Assembly (NCBI GenBank): GCA_025370845.1
Contig: JAMXFF010000023.1
Coordinates: forward strand, 61,013-122,939
DNA from: Laspinema palackyanum D2a
GTDB lineage: Bacteria > Cyanobacteriota > Cyanobacteriia > Cyanobacteriales > Laspinemataceae
Reading direction: 5' to 3'
DNA: 61,927 bases
Below the pieces are notes generated by a model that was not told the DNA's origin, ran no database searches, and was given only the letters and a program-made list of their open reading frames with translations. Shown here piece after piece: positions 26,167 to 35,629 of this stretch (position 1 is its first letter; the number at the start of each line of letters is the position of its first letter). The position numbers and the translations under genes are program-made.

Positions 26167-26836
26167 ACTCTCCTTTATTTGACCCCCTGAATCTCCATAC
26201 TGTTTCGGTTTTCAGTGATTTGGGGCGTCCGAGAGGCGTCATCCGGTGTTGAGTTAGTGTTGAGTTGAAACTGACATAGACTGACATTGCCTGACATTGC
26301 CTGACATTGCTTGATATCGCTCTAATTTCCATTATTGATTCCATTATTATTTCCGTTATTGATAATGTTATTGATTTTGTTATTGTTATTGAGAAAAGAG
26401 GAAAGAAGAGTCCCAGTGTTTTAGAGCAAAGGGAGTTGTGGTGGAATCAACGGCTGAAACCATTGCAGCAAGAGGAAAAAAGTGCTTTAAAGCAAAACTA
26501 TGGGACGGGCGTGCTATTGCTTGACGATGGGATAAGCCTGCGGCATGGCTTCGCTTACCGCCGGGGGGTCAGGAATTCTCCTCAGATTGAAAATGCAGCG
26601 ATTCTCAGTCTCTATTGCCTCGATTGATGTACAGCGTTAGAGTTGATTGGCTCCCCGTTTTCCACGAAAGCGCGATCGCCCTTTCCAACCGATGCTACGA
26701 GTATTGAACGCCAGTTTCAAGGGAAAAGCCCTGGGGTCTTCTGGCTCCACAAGGGGCCGAGCGCCTGTCTGGCCAGGAGTTAGGATATAACTGGAGTAGA
26801 CAGACCATTGGTACAATTTTGTCAAAAGGTGAATTG
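26167..26836. other. Gene-free region before the toxin-antitoxin pair
   Basis: Contains short tandem copies of TGACATTGCC (26281-26310) and a T/A-rich low-complexity tract (ATTATTGATT-like, 26330-26395). The frame running through it (26307-26627) encodes an improbable Ile/Asp-rich start and I do not support it. Confidence 0.5.
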
Positions 26837-27094
26837 ATGAATAAAGTTACGCTAGCAGAAGTTAGTCAAAATTTGATGAACTATCTTCAACGCGCCCAAG
26901 CTGGAGAAAGTTTTGTTATTTTTCAAGCAGACCAACCGATCGCCAAAATTAGTTCGGCTAAATCTGAAGGGGCAATAGAAGCTTTCGATGCTTTTCGTGC
27001 CAAAATCCTTTCAGAAAAAATTGACTTAGATAGCGACGAAATTTTTGCAGATGTTCGCGATCGCACCCCGACTCCGGAACAACCTTGCTGGTGA
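26837..27094 (+). CDS. Phd/YefM-type antitoxin
   Basis: An 85-residue protein, MNKVTLAEVSQNLMNYLQRA, with QAGESFVIFQADQPIAKI, the usual Phd/YefM fold of a DNA-binding N-terminal half: a strand, a helix, and the 'G(E/D)xxxIxxxxxPxAxI' strand pair. The acidic C-terminal tail (residues 55-85) should wrap and neutralise the toxin. It starts at the ATG at 26837, with AGGTGA upstream. The stop overlaps the toxin start (TGATG), so the two are translationally coupled. Such pairs normally repress their own promoter as a complex. Confidence 0.85.
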   Translation: MNKVTLAEVSQNLMNYLQRAQAGESFVIFQADQPIAKISSAKSEGAIEAFDAFRAKILSEKIDLDSDEIFADVRDRTPTPEQPCW

Positions 27095-27513
27095 TGAGCG
27101 TGAAATTTCTCCTGGATACCAACATCATCTCGGAAAGCATTAAACTACAGCCGAGCGATATTTTTCTGGCGCATTTTCGACAAAACCTGGAAGAATCTGC
27201 GATCGCATCGGTAACATGGCATGAGCTTCTGTATGGGTTATACCGATTGCCGGAGTCTCGGCGAAAAAGGACCTTATCTGATTACTTGACACAGGTCATT
27301 CAGGATAAAACTCTCATCCTGCCGTACTGTCATGCTGCCGCCGAATGGTTTGCGGCTGAACGGGCGAGACTGACTGCTTTGGGTCGAATGCCTTCATACC
27401 CGGATGGGCAGATTGCTGCCATTGCTAAAGTCAATAATTTGATTCTGGTGACTCGTAATGTCTCTGACTATGCTGATTTTGATGGACTGACTATTGAAAA
27501 CTGGTTTGTTTAG
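27094..27513 (+). CDS. vapC: VapC-type PIN-domain toxin
   Basis: A 139-residue PIN-domain ribonuclease. The acidic metal-binding residues are visible: Asp in KFLLDTNIISE, Glu in SVTWHELLYGL, Asp in SYPDGQIAAIA, and the late Asp in LVTRNVSDYADF. The length and spacing agree with VapC toxins, which cut tRNA or rRNA when released from antitoxin. It starts at ATG 27094, overlapping the antitoxin stop by one base; in-frame upstream starts at 27085 are less likely. All key residues are present, so it should be active. Confidence 0.88.
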   Translation: MSVKFLLDTNIISESIKLQPSDIFLAHFRQNLEESAIASVTWHELLYGLYRLPESRRKRTLSDYLTQVIQDKTLILPYCHAAAEWFAAERARLTALGRMPSYPDGQIAAIAKVNNLILVTRNVSDYADFDGLTIENWFV

Positions 27514-28050
27514 ACAGAATGAGAAGTAATAAATCGCACTTGGGGTCTTTGGATTAGTCTAGGATAGTGACTTGTTCCCACAACCATCTGGGTAAACTCA
27601 TCTTCATTATCTATAACGGAAACCGAGGAGCCAGATAACGAGTGAACAGTTGAGCGTACTACTCCGGCTACCTCCCCGGACACCTACCGCACTTTTCAGG
27701 CCAGCCCTTCATCCGAATGTTCCCAAGCCAGATTAGAGGCGATCGCACCCCAACACTATGCTTCAGAATGCAACGGCTGCCACTACTATGCTCTCGACTT
27801 TCTCCCCCACTGGTGGCATCGGACGAAACTTGCTGGGACTATGCAGAGAACCTTTGACAAAATCGTAACACTATTCAATATTTCGTTACCTCCCGAAATA
27901 ATAATTAATGAAAGTTTAGAGCAAAAAGAATAGACAAAAGAAAAAAGAAGAGGTAAAAGTGGAATATCCCAAATATTTCTGGGTGGCAAAATATTTTAGA
28001 TATTGAGTCAACCCTGAGACCCAACCACTACTAATCCCTGGAATAGAATC
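27514..28050. other. Region before the DUF4157 gene, with one startless reading frame
   Basis: No gene with a start codon. One frame (plus strand) is open for 95 codons from 27646 to its stop at 27931-27933 and encodes ECNGCHYYALDFLPHWWHRT, which does not look random, but there is no ATG, GTG or TTG near its beginning. It may be the last exon-like remnant of a deleted gene. I do not recognise the family. Confidence 0.4.
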
Positions 28051-29775
28051 ATGACCAAAGAGTTTATCTCAAGGAAGACGGCTGGAAATTTCCCGAAACC
28101 CACCAGCCAATTTGCCCCGCGTCCGTTTGCCACGCCTCAACGCAAACCTCTGGCACAAGCCGAAAATTCAACGCCACCGAATATTCAATGCTCGCCTGAA
28201 AGCAGCAATCTTTTATCACGAATTGCCATCACGCAACCCGAAATATTTACGCCACAGTTAACGGTGCAACGTGCAGAGCAAGCACAGGTGGCAACCGACA
28301 ATCCAGGGGAAGGAACGGAGAAAATACAACGGTCAAGCACTGGCAACAATCGGCTGGCAAAAATTTCTATTCAACCACCCGAACCACCTTCTACACCAAG
28401 GTTTCCTATCCAAGCCAAACTGACAGTCGGGGCGGCTGGGGATAAGTACGAGCAAGAGGCTGACCGGGTGGCGCGTCAAGTGGTGAATCGAATTCATGCA
28501 CCCCAAGTCAATCTCAACAGCAGCCAGTCCAATCCTGTACAACGAAAAATCTCAATTCAGGCTTTTGGCGGGGAAGGTGGAGACGTTTCCAGCGAATGGG
28601 AAAGCGAATTAAACCGAGCCAGAGGTGGGGGTCAGCCGTTGTCGCCATCCCTCAGAGAGCCGATGGAGCGAGAGTTTGGTGCTGATTTTAGCGGCGTGCG
28701 CGTGCATACGGGGGCGAAGGCGGATGGATTGGCAAAGTCGATTCAGGCGAAGGCGTTTACCAAGGGGCAAGATGTGTTCTTTCGGCAGGGGGCGTATGAG
28801 TCAGGGAGTCGAGGGGGGCAGGAGCTGATGGCCCATGAGTTGACCCATGTGGTGCAGCAGAATGGTGGGGTCGTGAGGCGATCATCTAGTACAGAATTTG
28901 CTGCTACCGAAACACCAAAGAACATTAAATGTCGAGAGAACTGCATAGATGGGGGGAGCGTGGTTCAGCGTCTTGTCCATGGTTACAAGCCTGGAACACT
29001 GGCAAAGTCCACTATAGCGATGAGAGACTTGTCCTTGGCACAAATGAAAATCATCCAGCAATTGCATGACGATACGACAAAACACTACACCATTGACGAA
29101 GCACGACAAGTGGCGGTCGGCATATCCACATCGTCCAACCCCTATGCTTGGGAGGTCACGGGCATTACTAGCTATGCCACGACAGACGTCGGTGTACAGA
29201 GCATTTTTGACAATTTCGGCCAGCCCACCCAGTCTGTGGTGAAGACCTATGACGATCTAGCCAGCCGTGTCGGTTACGACGTGGGTAAGGATCGCAAAGG
29301 GGTGTTGAGCGCATCAACGATTAGCGACCTGCATCAGCACTTCGAGGCGTCAAAACCATTGCACTTGAGTTTCAACCCTTTCTTGAACTTAGCATGGACG
29401 GGCAACTTGGATGACTACAGCGGTTCCAAGACGGGCATTCCGCTCTACTCAGTGATGCGATCTGCAATAACCAAAAATTTTGAAGCTACATTAGCTGGGG
29501 CAGTAACTCTGAATGAAGTGCTAAAAGAAGTCAGCGGACGCCCAGCCGAGTTGCACCATCTGCTCTTCAAGGCTCATTATCCAAACCTCGCCACCAACCC
29601 ATTCAACTTGCAGCTGACAGAGCGCAGCGAAAGTGAAACGAAAATGGGGCCAGGTCAGCACGAATTGATGCACATGGTAGCATCAGGAAAGCACTCAAAC
29701 AAATTTAACGAACTGCTGGGGCAATACAAAAACGAGTACGAAAAATGGTTGAAAGGTTATAACATTTCTCTATAA
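28051..29775 (+). CDS. DUF4157 protein with HNH-like C-terminal domain, eCIS-effector type
   Basis: A 574-residue modular protein. Residues 1-125 are low-complexity and Pro/Gln-rich. Then comes a DUF4157 domain (about 125-280): IQAKLTVGAAGDKYEQEADR, REFGADFSGVRVHTGAKAD and AHELTHVVQQNGG, with an intact HExxH zinc motif. DUF4157 proteins are known as cargo or associates of extracellular contractile injection systems. The remainder is a different domain, with PAELHHLLFKAHYPNLATNP and GQHELMHMVASG near the C-terminus: paired His and Asn residues arranged as in HNH/colicin-type nucleases. I infer a cleavable leader-like DUF4157 part delivering a nuclease toxin. No immunity gene is adjacent. A truncated eCIS-type AAA ATPase lies 26 kb away, but no tube or sheath genes are in the window. 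Confidence 0.8.
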   Translation: MTKEFISRKTAGNFPKPTSQFAPRPFATPQRKPLAQAENSTPPNIQCSPESSNLLSRIAITQPEIFTPQLTVQRAEQAQVATDNPGEGTEKIQRSSTGNNRLAKISIQPPEPPSTPRFPIQAKLTVGAAGDKYEQEADRVARQVVNRIHAPQVNLNSSQSNPVQRKISIQAFGGEGGDVSSEWESELNRARGGGQPLSPSLREPMEREFGADFSGVRVHTGAKADGLAKSIQAKAFTKGQDVFFRQGAYESGSRGGQELMAHELTHVVQQNGGVVRRSSSTEFAATETPKNIKCRENCIDGGSVVQRLVHGYKPGTLAKSTIAMRDLSLAQMKIIQQLHDDTTKHYTIDEARQVAVGISTSSNPYAWEVTGITSYATTDVGVQSIFDNFGQPTQSVVKTYDDLASRVGYDVGKDRKGVLSASTISDLHQHFEASKPLHLSFNPFLNLAWTGNLDDYSGSKTGIPLYSVMRSAITKNFEATLAGAVTLNEVLKEVSGRPAELHHLLFKAHYPNLATNPFNLQLTERSESETKMGPGQHELMHMVASGKHSNKFNELLGQYKNEYEKWLKGYNISL

Positions 29776-30259
29776 CCCTATTATGGTGGTGGTAGTGCTG
29801 GCGGCGCTCGCACACCCACTCATAAGCGTGAGCCATTACCACATCGCTGGTGACGCGATCAATTAGCAGCATTTTTCCCCCACGTATCAAGGGAGAAAAC
29901 GGCAAGTTCTCCCATCCCTATTCCGGCACGATTGACAGCGATTCCATGTCTGTCTGCACAACCTAAACTCTTTCTATACCCCCCGCAAAATGTGCGAAGC
30001 AACCACCCCCCCCAAACAACCACCCTCCTCGACGAATTACTCCCCGGGCAAAGCTGCATTGACACGGGAGCCAGCAATTCTCATTTTGACCCGCATCCTG
30101 TCCAAGATGCCAAATCTTAAACGAAGGAATGGGGCTTTCAAAAAGCACTCTTGAGACTGTTCTCAATAAGCTTTAGCAAAATTTCCATAATGAGAATTGC
30201 TGCAAATATGCTGCTATAGTTGACAAATATTGATTTTTATGGTATTGTGTATTACCTAG
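29776..30259. other. Region between DUF4157 gene and the hph-like operon
   Basis: No intact gene. On the minus strand, 29780-29880 encodes LLIDRVTSDVVMAHAYEWVC followed by ERRQHY, which resembles the beginning of certain cyanobacterial reverse transcriptases; it runs out at once into the DUF4157 gene end. I treat it as a possible retroelement relic only. No clear terminator was found for either neighbour. Confidence 0.35.
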
Positions 30260-31999
30260 TTATTTTGTATTTTCTTTAATGTTCCGCTCGGCTGAGAGTC
30301 TAGAGCTAATTTTCCCCTCAACTGCCGAAATAGCTACCACTCGGGGGGATGCCAAATAATTCTTTGCCGTTGGATCGCCACTTCGTCCCTTGAAATTGCG
30401 GTTGGTTGCATAAACTCCTGTCTCTTCTTTACCGAGTATCCCAAGTCCCGCATTAATACAAGCCCCGCAGCCTGATTTGAGAACGGTGGCTCCCGCCGCC
30501 TCAAATATCTGCATATATCCTAACTTCTCAGCCTTTTGGCGCACCTCAAAAGAAGCTGGCACGATAAAAAGGCTAACACCCGGAGCTATGCGGCGGTTTT
30601 CAAGCACTTCCGCAGCTTGAGCGAGATCGAACAGTTTCCCCCCAGTGCAAGAACCAATAAAAGCTTTAGTAATCGGGATTTCTCCTAACTGACTAATACC
30701 AATTACGCAATCGGGTTTGGGAGGACAAGCGATCTGTGGTTCTAAATCGCTCAAATCGAACTGATAGATTTCTTCATAAGAGGCATCGGGGTCGCTGCCA
30801 ATTTCTTCAAATAAATCCTGTCCGGAGTTTTGCACGTATTGACGAGTGGTTTCATCAGGAGCAATTAACCCACACATCGCACCACACTCAATCGCCATAT
30901 TCGAGAGTGTCATGCGCTCTTCCATTGGCATTCTATCGATAATACTGCCTCGAAATTCCATAACTTTCCCCGCAGCGCCGTCACAGCCAATTTTGCCGAG
31001 AATAAACAGAATGATGTCTTTGGCAGTAATATATTGGGGCAAAGTTCCTTCCAGTTTAAAAAGTAGAGTGGGAGGCACTCGCACCCACATATCCCCCATT
31101 GCAAAAATATTTGCCATATCCGTCGTTCCCACTCCAGTGGAAAAACATCCAAAAGCACCGTAAGTGCAAGTGTGGGAGTCTGTCCCCGCCACAATCATAC
31201 CTGGATGAATAAAGCCCTTTTCTGGCAGTAAAACGTGACAAATCCCCGCAGCTTCTCCCGGGGACACCACATCCAAGAGATGGCAGCCTTGCGAATCAGC
31301 GAACTCAACCATCTTTGAGTATAGTGAAGTGGCTTTGGGGTCTACTCGTACCTCGTTGACTTGGATAAAGTGATCGGCTACTAAAACAACGCGATTGGCA
31401 TCCCAAACTTTTGCTGCTTCTCCAAAATTTTGGTAAAATACTTCAGCAACGGGTGCGGCTACGGCATCGTGAGACATGGCTAAATCGACTTTAACAAAAA
31501 CCGTCTCTCCAGGCTGAACGTAAGCATTACTAGAGGCGCGTGCCAAAAGTTTTTCTGCCATAGTCATTGCTCTAGTAGGAGTTGAACTTTTTGGAACGGA
31601 AATTTCACCTTTCTGCCGCTTATGGTTAAACGGAATTAAGCCGCCTGCCCTCACAATCGTTTCGATGACTGGATTATTCACGGGCTGAGAGAGAATCTCT
31701 AACGGCAGACCAATATTGATGCTATTGCGGTAAAAGATTTCAGCAAAAGACTGGGCGCAGACTTTTTTAATGCCTGCAGCTTTGATGGCAATGGGCGCAT
31801 TTTCCCGACTAGACCCGCAGCCGAAATTGCGTCCAGCTTCAATTTGTTCATAGCTTAAAAGAGTGCCTTCTCCAATGAGATGTTCAAAAGCATACTGCTT
31901 TAAATACTCAGGGTCGGCAGTAGTACACCGTTTTGCGGGAATAATATCGTCTGTGTTGATATCATCGCCCAGCCTCAAGACTTTTGTATTGGTTTCCAT
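30260..31999 (-). CDS. hphCD: Aconitase-family isomerase, fused small and large subunits (LeuD-LeuC order), HphCD-like
   Basis: A 579-residue fusion: an N-terminal swivel (small-subunit) domain, residues 1-160 (LRLGDDINTDDIIPA, GRNFGCGSSRENAPIAIKA), then a large subunit (about 165-570) with AGTDSHTCTYGAFGCF, FIGSCTGGK and KSGCGACINAG, whose cysteines bind the 4Fe-4S cluster. It should isomerise a 2-substituted malate to the 3-substituted isomer. Standard leuC and leuD are separate; the D-C fusion is what I recall for HphCD of homophenylalanine synthesis in Nostoc punctiforme. It is last in the seven-gene operon, 10 bp after the hphB-like gene. The alternative is a plain isopropylmalate isomerase variant, or a homotyrosine pathway. 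Confidence 0.75.
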   Translation of the reverse strand: METNTKVLRLGDDINTDDIIPAKRCTTADPEYLKQYAFEHLIGEGTLLSYEQIEAGRNFGCGSSRENAPIAIKAAGIKKVCAQSFAEIFYRNSINIGLPLEILSQPVNNPVIETIVRAGGLIPFNHKRQKGEISVPKSSTPTRAMTMAEKLLARASSNAYVQPGETVFVKVDLAMSHDAVAAPVAEVFYQNFGEAAKVWDANRVVLVADHFIQVNEVRVDPKATSLYSKMVEFADSQGCHLLDVVSPGEAAGICHVLLPEKGFIHPGMIVAGTDSHTCTYGAFGCFSTGVGTTDMANIFAMGDMWVRVPPTLLFKLEGTLPQYITAKDIILFILGKIGCDGAAGKVMEFRGSIIDRMPMEERMTLSNMAIECGAMCGLIAPDETTRQYVQNSGQDLFEEIGSDPDASYEEIYQFDLSDLEPQIACPPKPDCVIGISQLGEIPITKAFIGSCTGGKLFDLAQAAEVLENRRIAPGVSLFIVPASFEVRQKAEKLGYMQIFEAAGATVLKSGCGACINAGLGILGKEETGVYATNRNFKGRSGDPTAKNYLASPRVVAISAVEGKISSRLSAERNIKENTK

Positions 32000-32009
32000 G
32001 ATTATTCCT

Positions 32010-33068
32010 CTATTTTTTATTGACTAAAGCTTGTTCAGAAAGTTGTTCGATGATTAGCTCGGTTAACGTTTCCGTATTGGCTAATATTTCTTGACCCTGG
32101 AGGGCTAAATCTGCCGTGCGGTAGCCTTGGGTTAAGACTCTTTCTATGGCTTGAAGTAGGCTGGTGGCTGCCTGAATTTCACCCCACTGCTGGAGCATTA
32201 AGATAACTGCGCCAATCGTCCCTAAAGGATTTGCAATACCCTTACCGGCAATATCTGGTGCTGTCCCATGTATGGCTTCATATAAACCAAACCCATGCTC
32301 GTTCAGACTGGCAGAGGGCAATAACCCAATGGAACCGACTAATGCCCCTCCGATATCGCTGAGAATATCTCCAAAGAGATTTCCTGCTAGAATTACATCA
32401 AATCGCTTAGGCTCTCGCACGAGTTGCATAGCTAAATTATCTACTAGCATTGGCTCTACTGTAACATCAGGAAACTGTTCGGCTTCCTCCTGCACTAAAT
32501 GGCTCCAAGGGATTTGTGGGAGAGCGTTTTCTTTGTGAGCGACGGTCAGAAAGCCTCGGCGTTCTTTAGCTTTAGATAAAGCTACTTTAGCGATGCGGCG
32601 AATTTGCCAGTCATAGTATTTCATTGTATGATAGCCATAAGCGCCATTATCATCTTCTGTTCGTCCCGATGGACCAAAATAGATACCACTGATTAGCTCC
32701 CGAACAAATAAGATATCGACTCCTTGAATTTTGTGGGGCTGAAGGCTGGATTTATCCAATAAAATTTCAAACGGACGCACGGGGCGAATGTTGATAAAAA
32801 AATCGAAGTGCTGGCGCAGTTCGAGAATACCGCCTTTTGTAACGGCTCCAAACAAAATTCCGTCAGCCCCTTCGCATACTTGCGAGGTTTGAGTGGGAAA
32901 AAAGTTTCCAAATTCATTGAAGGCAGGCTGTCCAATTAAGGCATAGTCAATAATTAGAGAAAATCCTTCTAATTTGGCTAAATGCTGGAGGATTTTTACC
33001 GAAGCGTCTACTACTTCGGGCCCAATGCCTTCGCCAGGAAGTGCTACTACGCGATACGCTTTAGTCAT
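32010..33068 (-). CDS. hphB: Isopropylmalate-dehydrogenase-family enzyme, HphB-like
   Basis: A 352-residue beta-decarboxylating dehydrogenase: MTKAYRVVALPGEGIGPEVV at the start, RELISGIYFGPSGRTEDD (substrate loop), and the late EAIHGTAPDIAGKGIANPLG nucleotide-binding signature. It should oxidise and decarboxylate the 3-substituted malate to a 2-oxo acid one carbon longer. The substrate-selecting loop differs from LeuB, but specificity cannot be proved by eye. The ATG at 33068 has GGAGG just upstream and overlaps the end of the hphA-like gene by 8 bp; the longer 5' extension to 33245 lies inside that gene and is rejected. Part of the operon 46042-30260. Confidence 0.78.
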   Translation of the reverse strand: MTKAYRVVALPGEGIGPEVVDASVKILQHLAKLEGFSLIIDYALIGQPAFNEFGNFFPTQTSQVCEGADGILFGAVTKGGILELRQHFDFFINIRPVRPFEILLDKSSLQPHKIQGVDILFVRELISGIYFGPSGRTEDDNGAYGYHTMKYYDWQIRRIAKVALSKAKERRGFLTVAHKENALPQIPWSHLVQEEAEQFPDVTVEPMLVDNLAMQLVREPKRFDVILAGNLFGDILSDIGGALVGSIGLLPSASLNEHGFGLYEAIHGTAPDIAGKGIANPLGTIGAVILMLQQWGEIQAATSLLQAIERVLTQGYRTADLALQGQEILANTETLTELIIEQLSEQALVNKK

Positions 33069-34221
33069 TGAAAAATCCTCCCTCAAATAAATTGACAATC
33101 TCTTGTGGAGAAAAGCACCGCTGCGCTTGAATGGATAAGGATTTGATTTTGTCTCGCATTCGATTATATTGTTCAGGAGTGAGCGGTTGGTTGAGTTGCT
33201 TCTCAAATAGGTACTGAAAGTTGCTAGAACCGCTGCATTTTCCAAACCAGATTTCTGGGTCGGCGTGAGGGAAAATATGGTAGCTCTCTGGGTCGCGTAA
33301 GAAGCCGTTAACGTGAATGCCGCTTTCGTGACGAAGGGCTGCTTTGGAGTAAGGAGGAGCGGGACAAACTCCTAGGGAATCTAAGTAATCGGTAACTTGG
33401 GAGAGAGCGTCATAATTAATGCCTTCTACTTCTATCCCAAAGCGCCACTTAAGTCCAGTTAAGACTTGCTCTAATGGAATATTACCTGCCCGTTCCCCAA
33501 TGCCTCGGAATGTGCCTGAAATCATTGAAGCTCCAGCTAAGACACCTTGGATAGTATTTTCCAGAGCCATACCTAAGTCATTGTGAAAATGTACTCCTAA
33601 TGGTGCATTCTGGGTTAATTCTAACAGGTCGCGAATCCATACATAAGTTTTCTCTGGAGCAAGGACACCCATTGTGTCGCAAAGGATAAAGTGTTCGATG
33701 TAGGGTTGGAATTCGCGAATGCACTGCACTAAAAAGTTAAAATCAGCGCGGCTGGCATCTTCGGCAGCAAACTCTACTTTTAACCCAACTTCCGCACTGG
33801 TAGCATAGCGCAGATTTTCCAAAACTTTATTAATCATGTTTTGGCGGACGCGGCGGATAAGTGTATCTTTTGGGGGCGCTGTAAAATTACGGGCTTCTGC
33901 ATCTCTTAACAGCAAAAGGCGATCTGAAACGGCATAGAAGAGAATGATTTGCTTTATTCCGCAGGCTTTAGCTCGATCGATAAATTCTTTGCCCACCATT
34001 GTAGCAGCTATCATAATACTTTTGAATCCTTCTGATACCAACGCTTTGAGTAAATGTTCTTCACTTTCGTGAACGGCTGGCATTAGGTCTATTTGGTGAA
34101 TTCCAGTTTGACTGATGAGTCGGACTAATTGTTTTTTAGTTTCAGAACTGAAAAAGAGTCCGGCTTGCTGTTCGCCATCGCGCAGAGTTTCATCAGAAAT
34201 AATTAAGGGAAGTCTTGGCAT
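33061..34221 (-). CDS. hphA: Isopropylmalate/homocitrate-synthase-family enzyme, HphA-like
   Basis: A 386-residue DRE-TIM metallolyase that condenses acetyl-CoA with a 2-oxo acid. Catalytic and metal residues are present: ISDETLRDGEQQAG near the N-terminus, GVHFHNDLGMALEN (HxH metal ligands), and GERAGNIPLEQVLTG. At 386 residues it lacks the regulatory C-terminal domain of LeuA (usually over 500 residues), as do homocitrate and HphA-type synthases. With phenylpyruvate or 4-hydroxyphenylpyruvate as acceptor it would start homophenylalanine or homotyrosine synthesis (inference from operon). The ATG at 34221 has GGAG 9 bp upstream. The following gene overlaps it by 8 bp. Confidence 0.78.
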   Translation of the reverse strand: MPRLPLIISDETLRDGEQQAGLFFSSETKKQLVRLISQTGIHQIDLMPAVHESEEHLLKALVSEGFKSIMIAATMVGKEFIDRAKACGIKQIILFYAVSDRLLLLRDAEARNFTAPPKDTLIRRVRQNMINKVLENLRYATSAEVGLKVEFAAEDASRADFNFLVQCIREFQPYIEHFILCDTMGVLAPEKTYVWIRDLLELTQNAPLGVHFHNDLGMALENTIQGVLAGASMISGTFRGIGERAGNIPLEQVLTGLKWRFGIEVEGINYDALSQVTDYLDSLGVCPAPPYSKAALRHESGIHVNGFLRDPESYHIFPHADPEIWFGKCSGSSNFQYLFEKQLNQPLTPEQYNRMRDKIKSLSIQAQRCFSPQEIVNLFEGGFFND

Positions 34222-34283
34222 AGGGAATATCTCCAAAATAAGGTAAGATTTTTTATGATTAGAATTAAAGTTTTTAAACCGGA

Positions 34284-35606
34284 TTAAATCACATCGGGCA
34301 ATTCGCTTTCCATCAACCGTAAGCGTGGATATCGATACGCGGCAACTGTGACCAATATGGCGAGAATTTCCATTGTAATAAATAGTAGGCCAATCCCGCG
34401 ACCTGTACCAACGCCGATAATTTGTCCGATGCTTCCTGCTAACAAACCGTTGGTTGCCATTAAAGGTTCAAAGATGCGATCGGCTAGAGGGCCAGCCACA
34501 ACATAAGCGAGGGGGATGCACGAGAAAGCAATCATCTGGAGTGTGGCAAAGACCCGGCCTTGAATCTCGGGAGCCACTTTTCGGAGCAAAATGGTATTAA
34601 AATAGCCATTGACAAAAGGCAGGCAGAAGAAAAAGAGGAAGTTAGCCAGGGCAAAAAGTGCGGCGGAAGTGCGTAAACCAAAGGCTAAGATGCACAGTTG
34701 ACTGAGAAAGACAAAACCAAATACGCCACGAATTAAAATTCTCGGTCCTCCCCAAATACTCATCACCACGCCGCCCAGCAGCATCCCGGCACCGCCGAGG
34801 GATTGAATGGTTCCGAGAACGGTAACAGAAGTAAAAGAAAGTACCAGTGGCGGGAATAAAACTTCAATTAGTCCAAAAACAAAATTATTGATGGCGAAAA
34901 CAATTAGCAGCGCTAAAAGTCCGGGTCTAACAGCAATATAAGTCCAGCCTTCTAGTGCCGAGCGCCAGAGAGAAGCTTTTCCATTAACTGGAACCGCAGC
35001 AGTCTTAGCGTCAGGAAAGCGAACGAGCAACAGGGTGGTGAGGGCAAATAGGAAGGTGGCAAAGTCAATTAAAATGATCCCTTTAAGCTGGACGATTCCT
35101 AGCAAGACTCCTGCCAGTAGGGGCGAGATTAGCTGGGCGCAAGCTTGTGCTGACTGAACCATGCCGCTGGCGCGAGGTAGGTCTTCTTTCGGCACCAATA
35201 AAGAAGTCGAAGCCGTGTAAGCGGGTAACTGAAAGGCTTTGCAGACGGAACTGAGGCTGACAGCTAAGTAAATGTGCCAGATTTGAAGGTTTCCGATCGC
35301 GAGTAATAGGGCGATCGCCACTGTCGTTATCCCCGCGCCGGAGTCAGACAGAATCATGCACCATCGCCGGTTCCATCGGTCAACGATTGCCCCAGCGATC
35401 GGGGAAACTACGATACTGGGGAGCAGACCAAATAGCAAAATTAGCGAAAATTGGGTAACTGAACCTGTACGCTGGTACACCCAGACTCCTAATGCGAAGT
35501 TAGTCAAACCCGACCCAATTAGAGATACCAGTTGTCCAAACCAGACTATAAGGAAAACGCGCATTTCGCCTGTAAAGGATCGGAGATTTTTAAGACTACG
35601 CATCAT
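34284..35606 (-). CDS. MFS exporter of the NRPS operon
   Basis: A 440-residue major-facilitator permease with 12 predicted membrane helices. The loop after helix 2 carries SPIAGAIVDRWNRRWCMILS, the MFS motif-A pattern, and PASGMVQSA-like and QGRVFATLQMIAFSCIPLAY motifs in the second half, typical of the macrolide-efflux (MefA-like) group. It lies 23 bp after the NRPS-reductase gene and 62 bp before the hphA-like gene, so it most likely exports the peptide product and protects the cell. Start ATG-ATG at 35606. Confidence 0.88.
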   Translation of the reverse strand: MMRSLKNLRSFTGEMRVFLIVWFGQLVSLIGSGLTNFALGVWVYQRTGSVTQFSLILLFGLLPSIVVSPIAGAIVDRWNRRWCMILSDSGAGITTVAIALLLAIGNLQIWHIYLAVSLSSVCKAFQLPAYTASTSLLVPKEDLPRASGMVQSAQACAQLISPLLAGVLLGIVQLKGIILIDFATFLFALTTLLLVRFPDAKTAAVPVNGKASLWRSALEGWTYIAVRPGLLALLIVFAINNFVFGLIEVLFPPLVLSFTSVTVLGTIQSLGGAGMLLGGVVMSIWGGPRILIRGVFGFVFLSQLCILAFGLRTSAALFALANFLFFFCLPFVNGYFNTILLRKVAPEIQGRVFATLQMIAFSCIPLAYVVAGPLADRIFEPLMATNGLLAGSIGQIIGVGTGRGIGLLFITMEILAILVTVAAYRYPRLRLMESELPDVI

Positions 35607-35629
35607 GGCTAATTTCTGCTACTTAGGGG

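Noticed and set aside
26307-26627. 106-codon frame before the Phd/VapC pair
   Set aside because: Its start lies in a low-complexity A/T tract and the rest crosses a known type of intergenic repeat; no family likeness.
29859-30166. Frames with some likeness to retroelement or IS proteins
   Set aside because: Only a short piece (LLIDRVTSDVVMAHAYEWVC) hints at a reverse transcriptase; not enough to call a gene or pseudogene.
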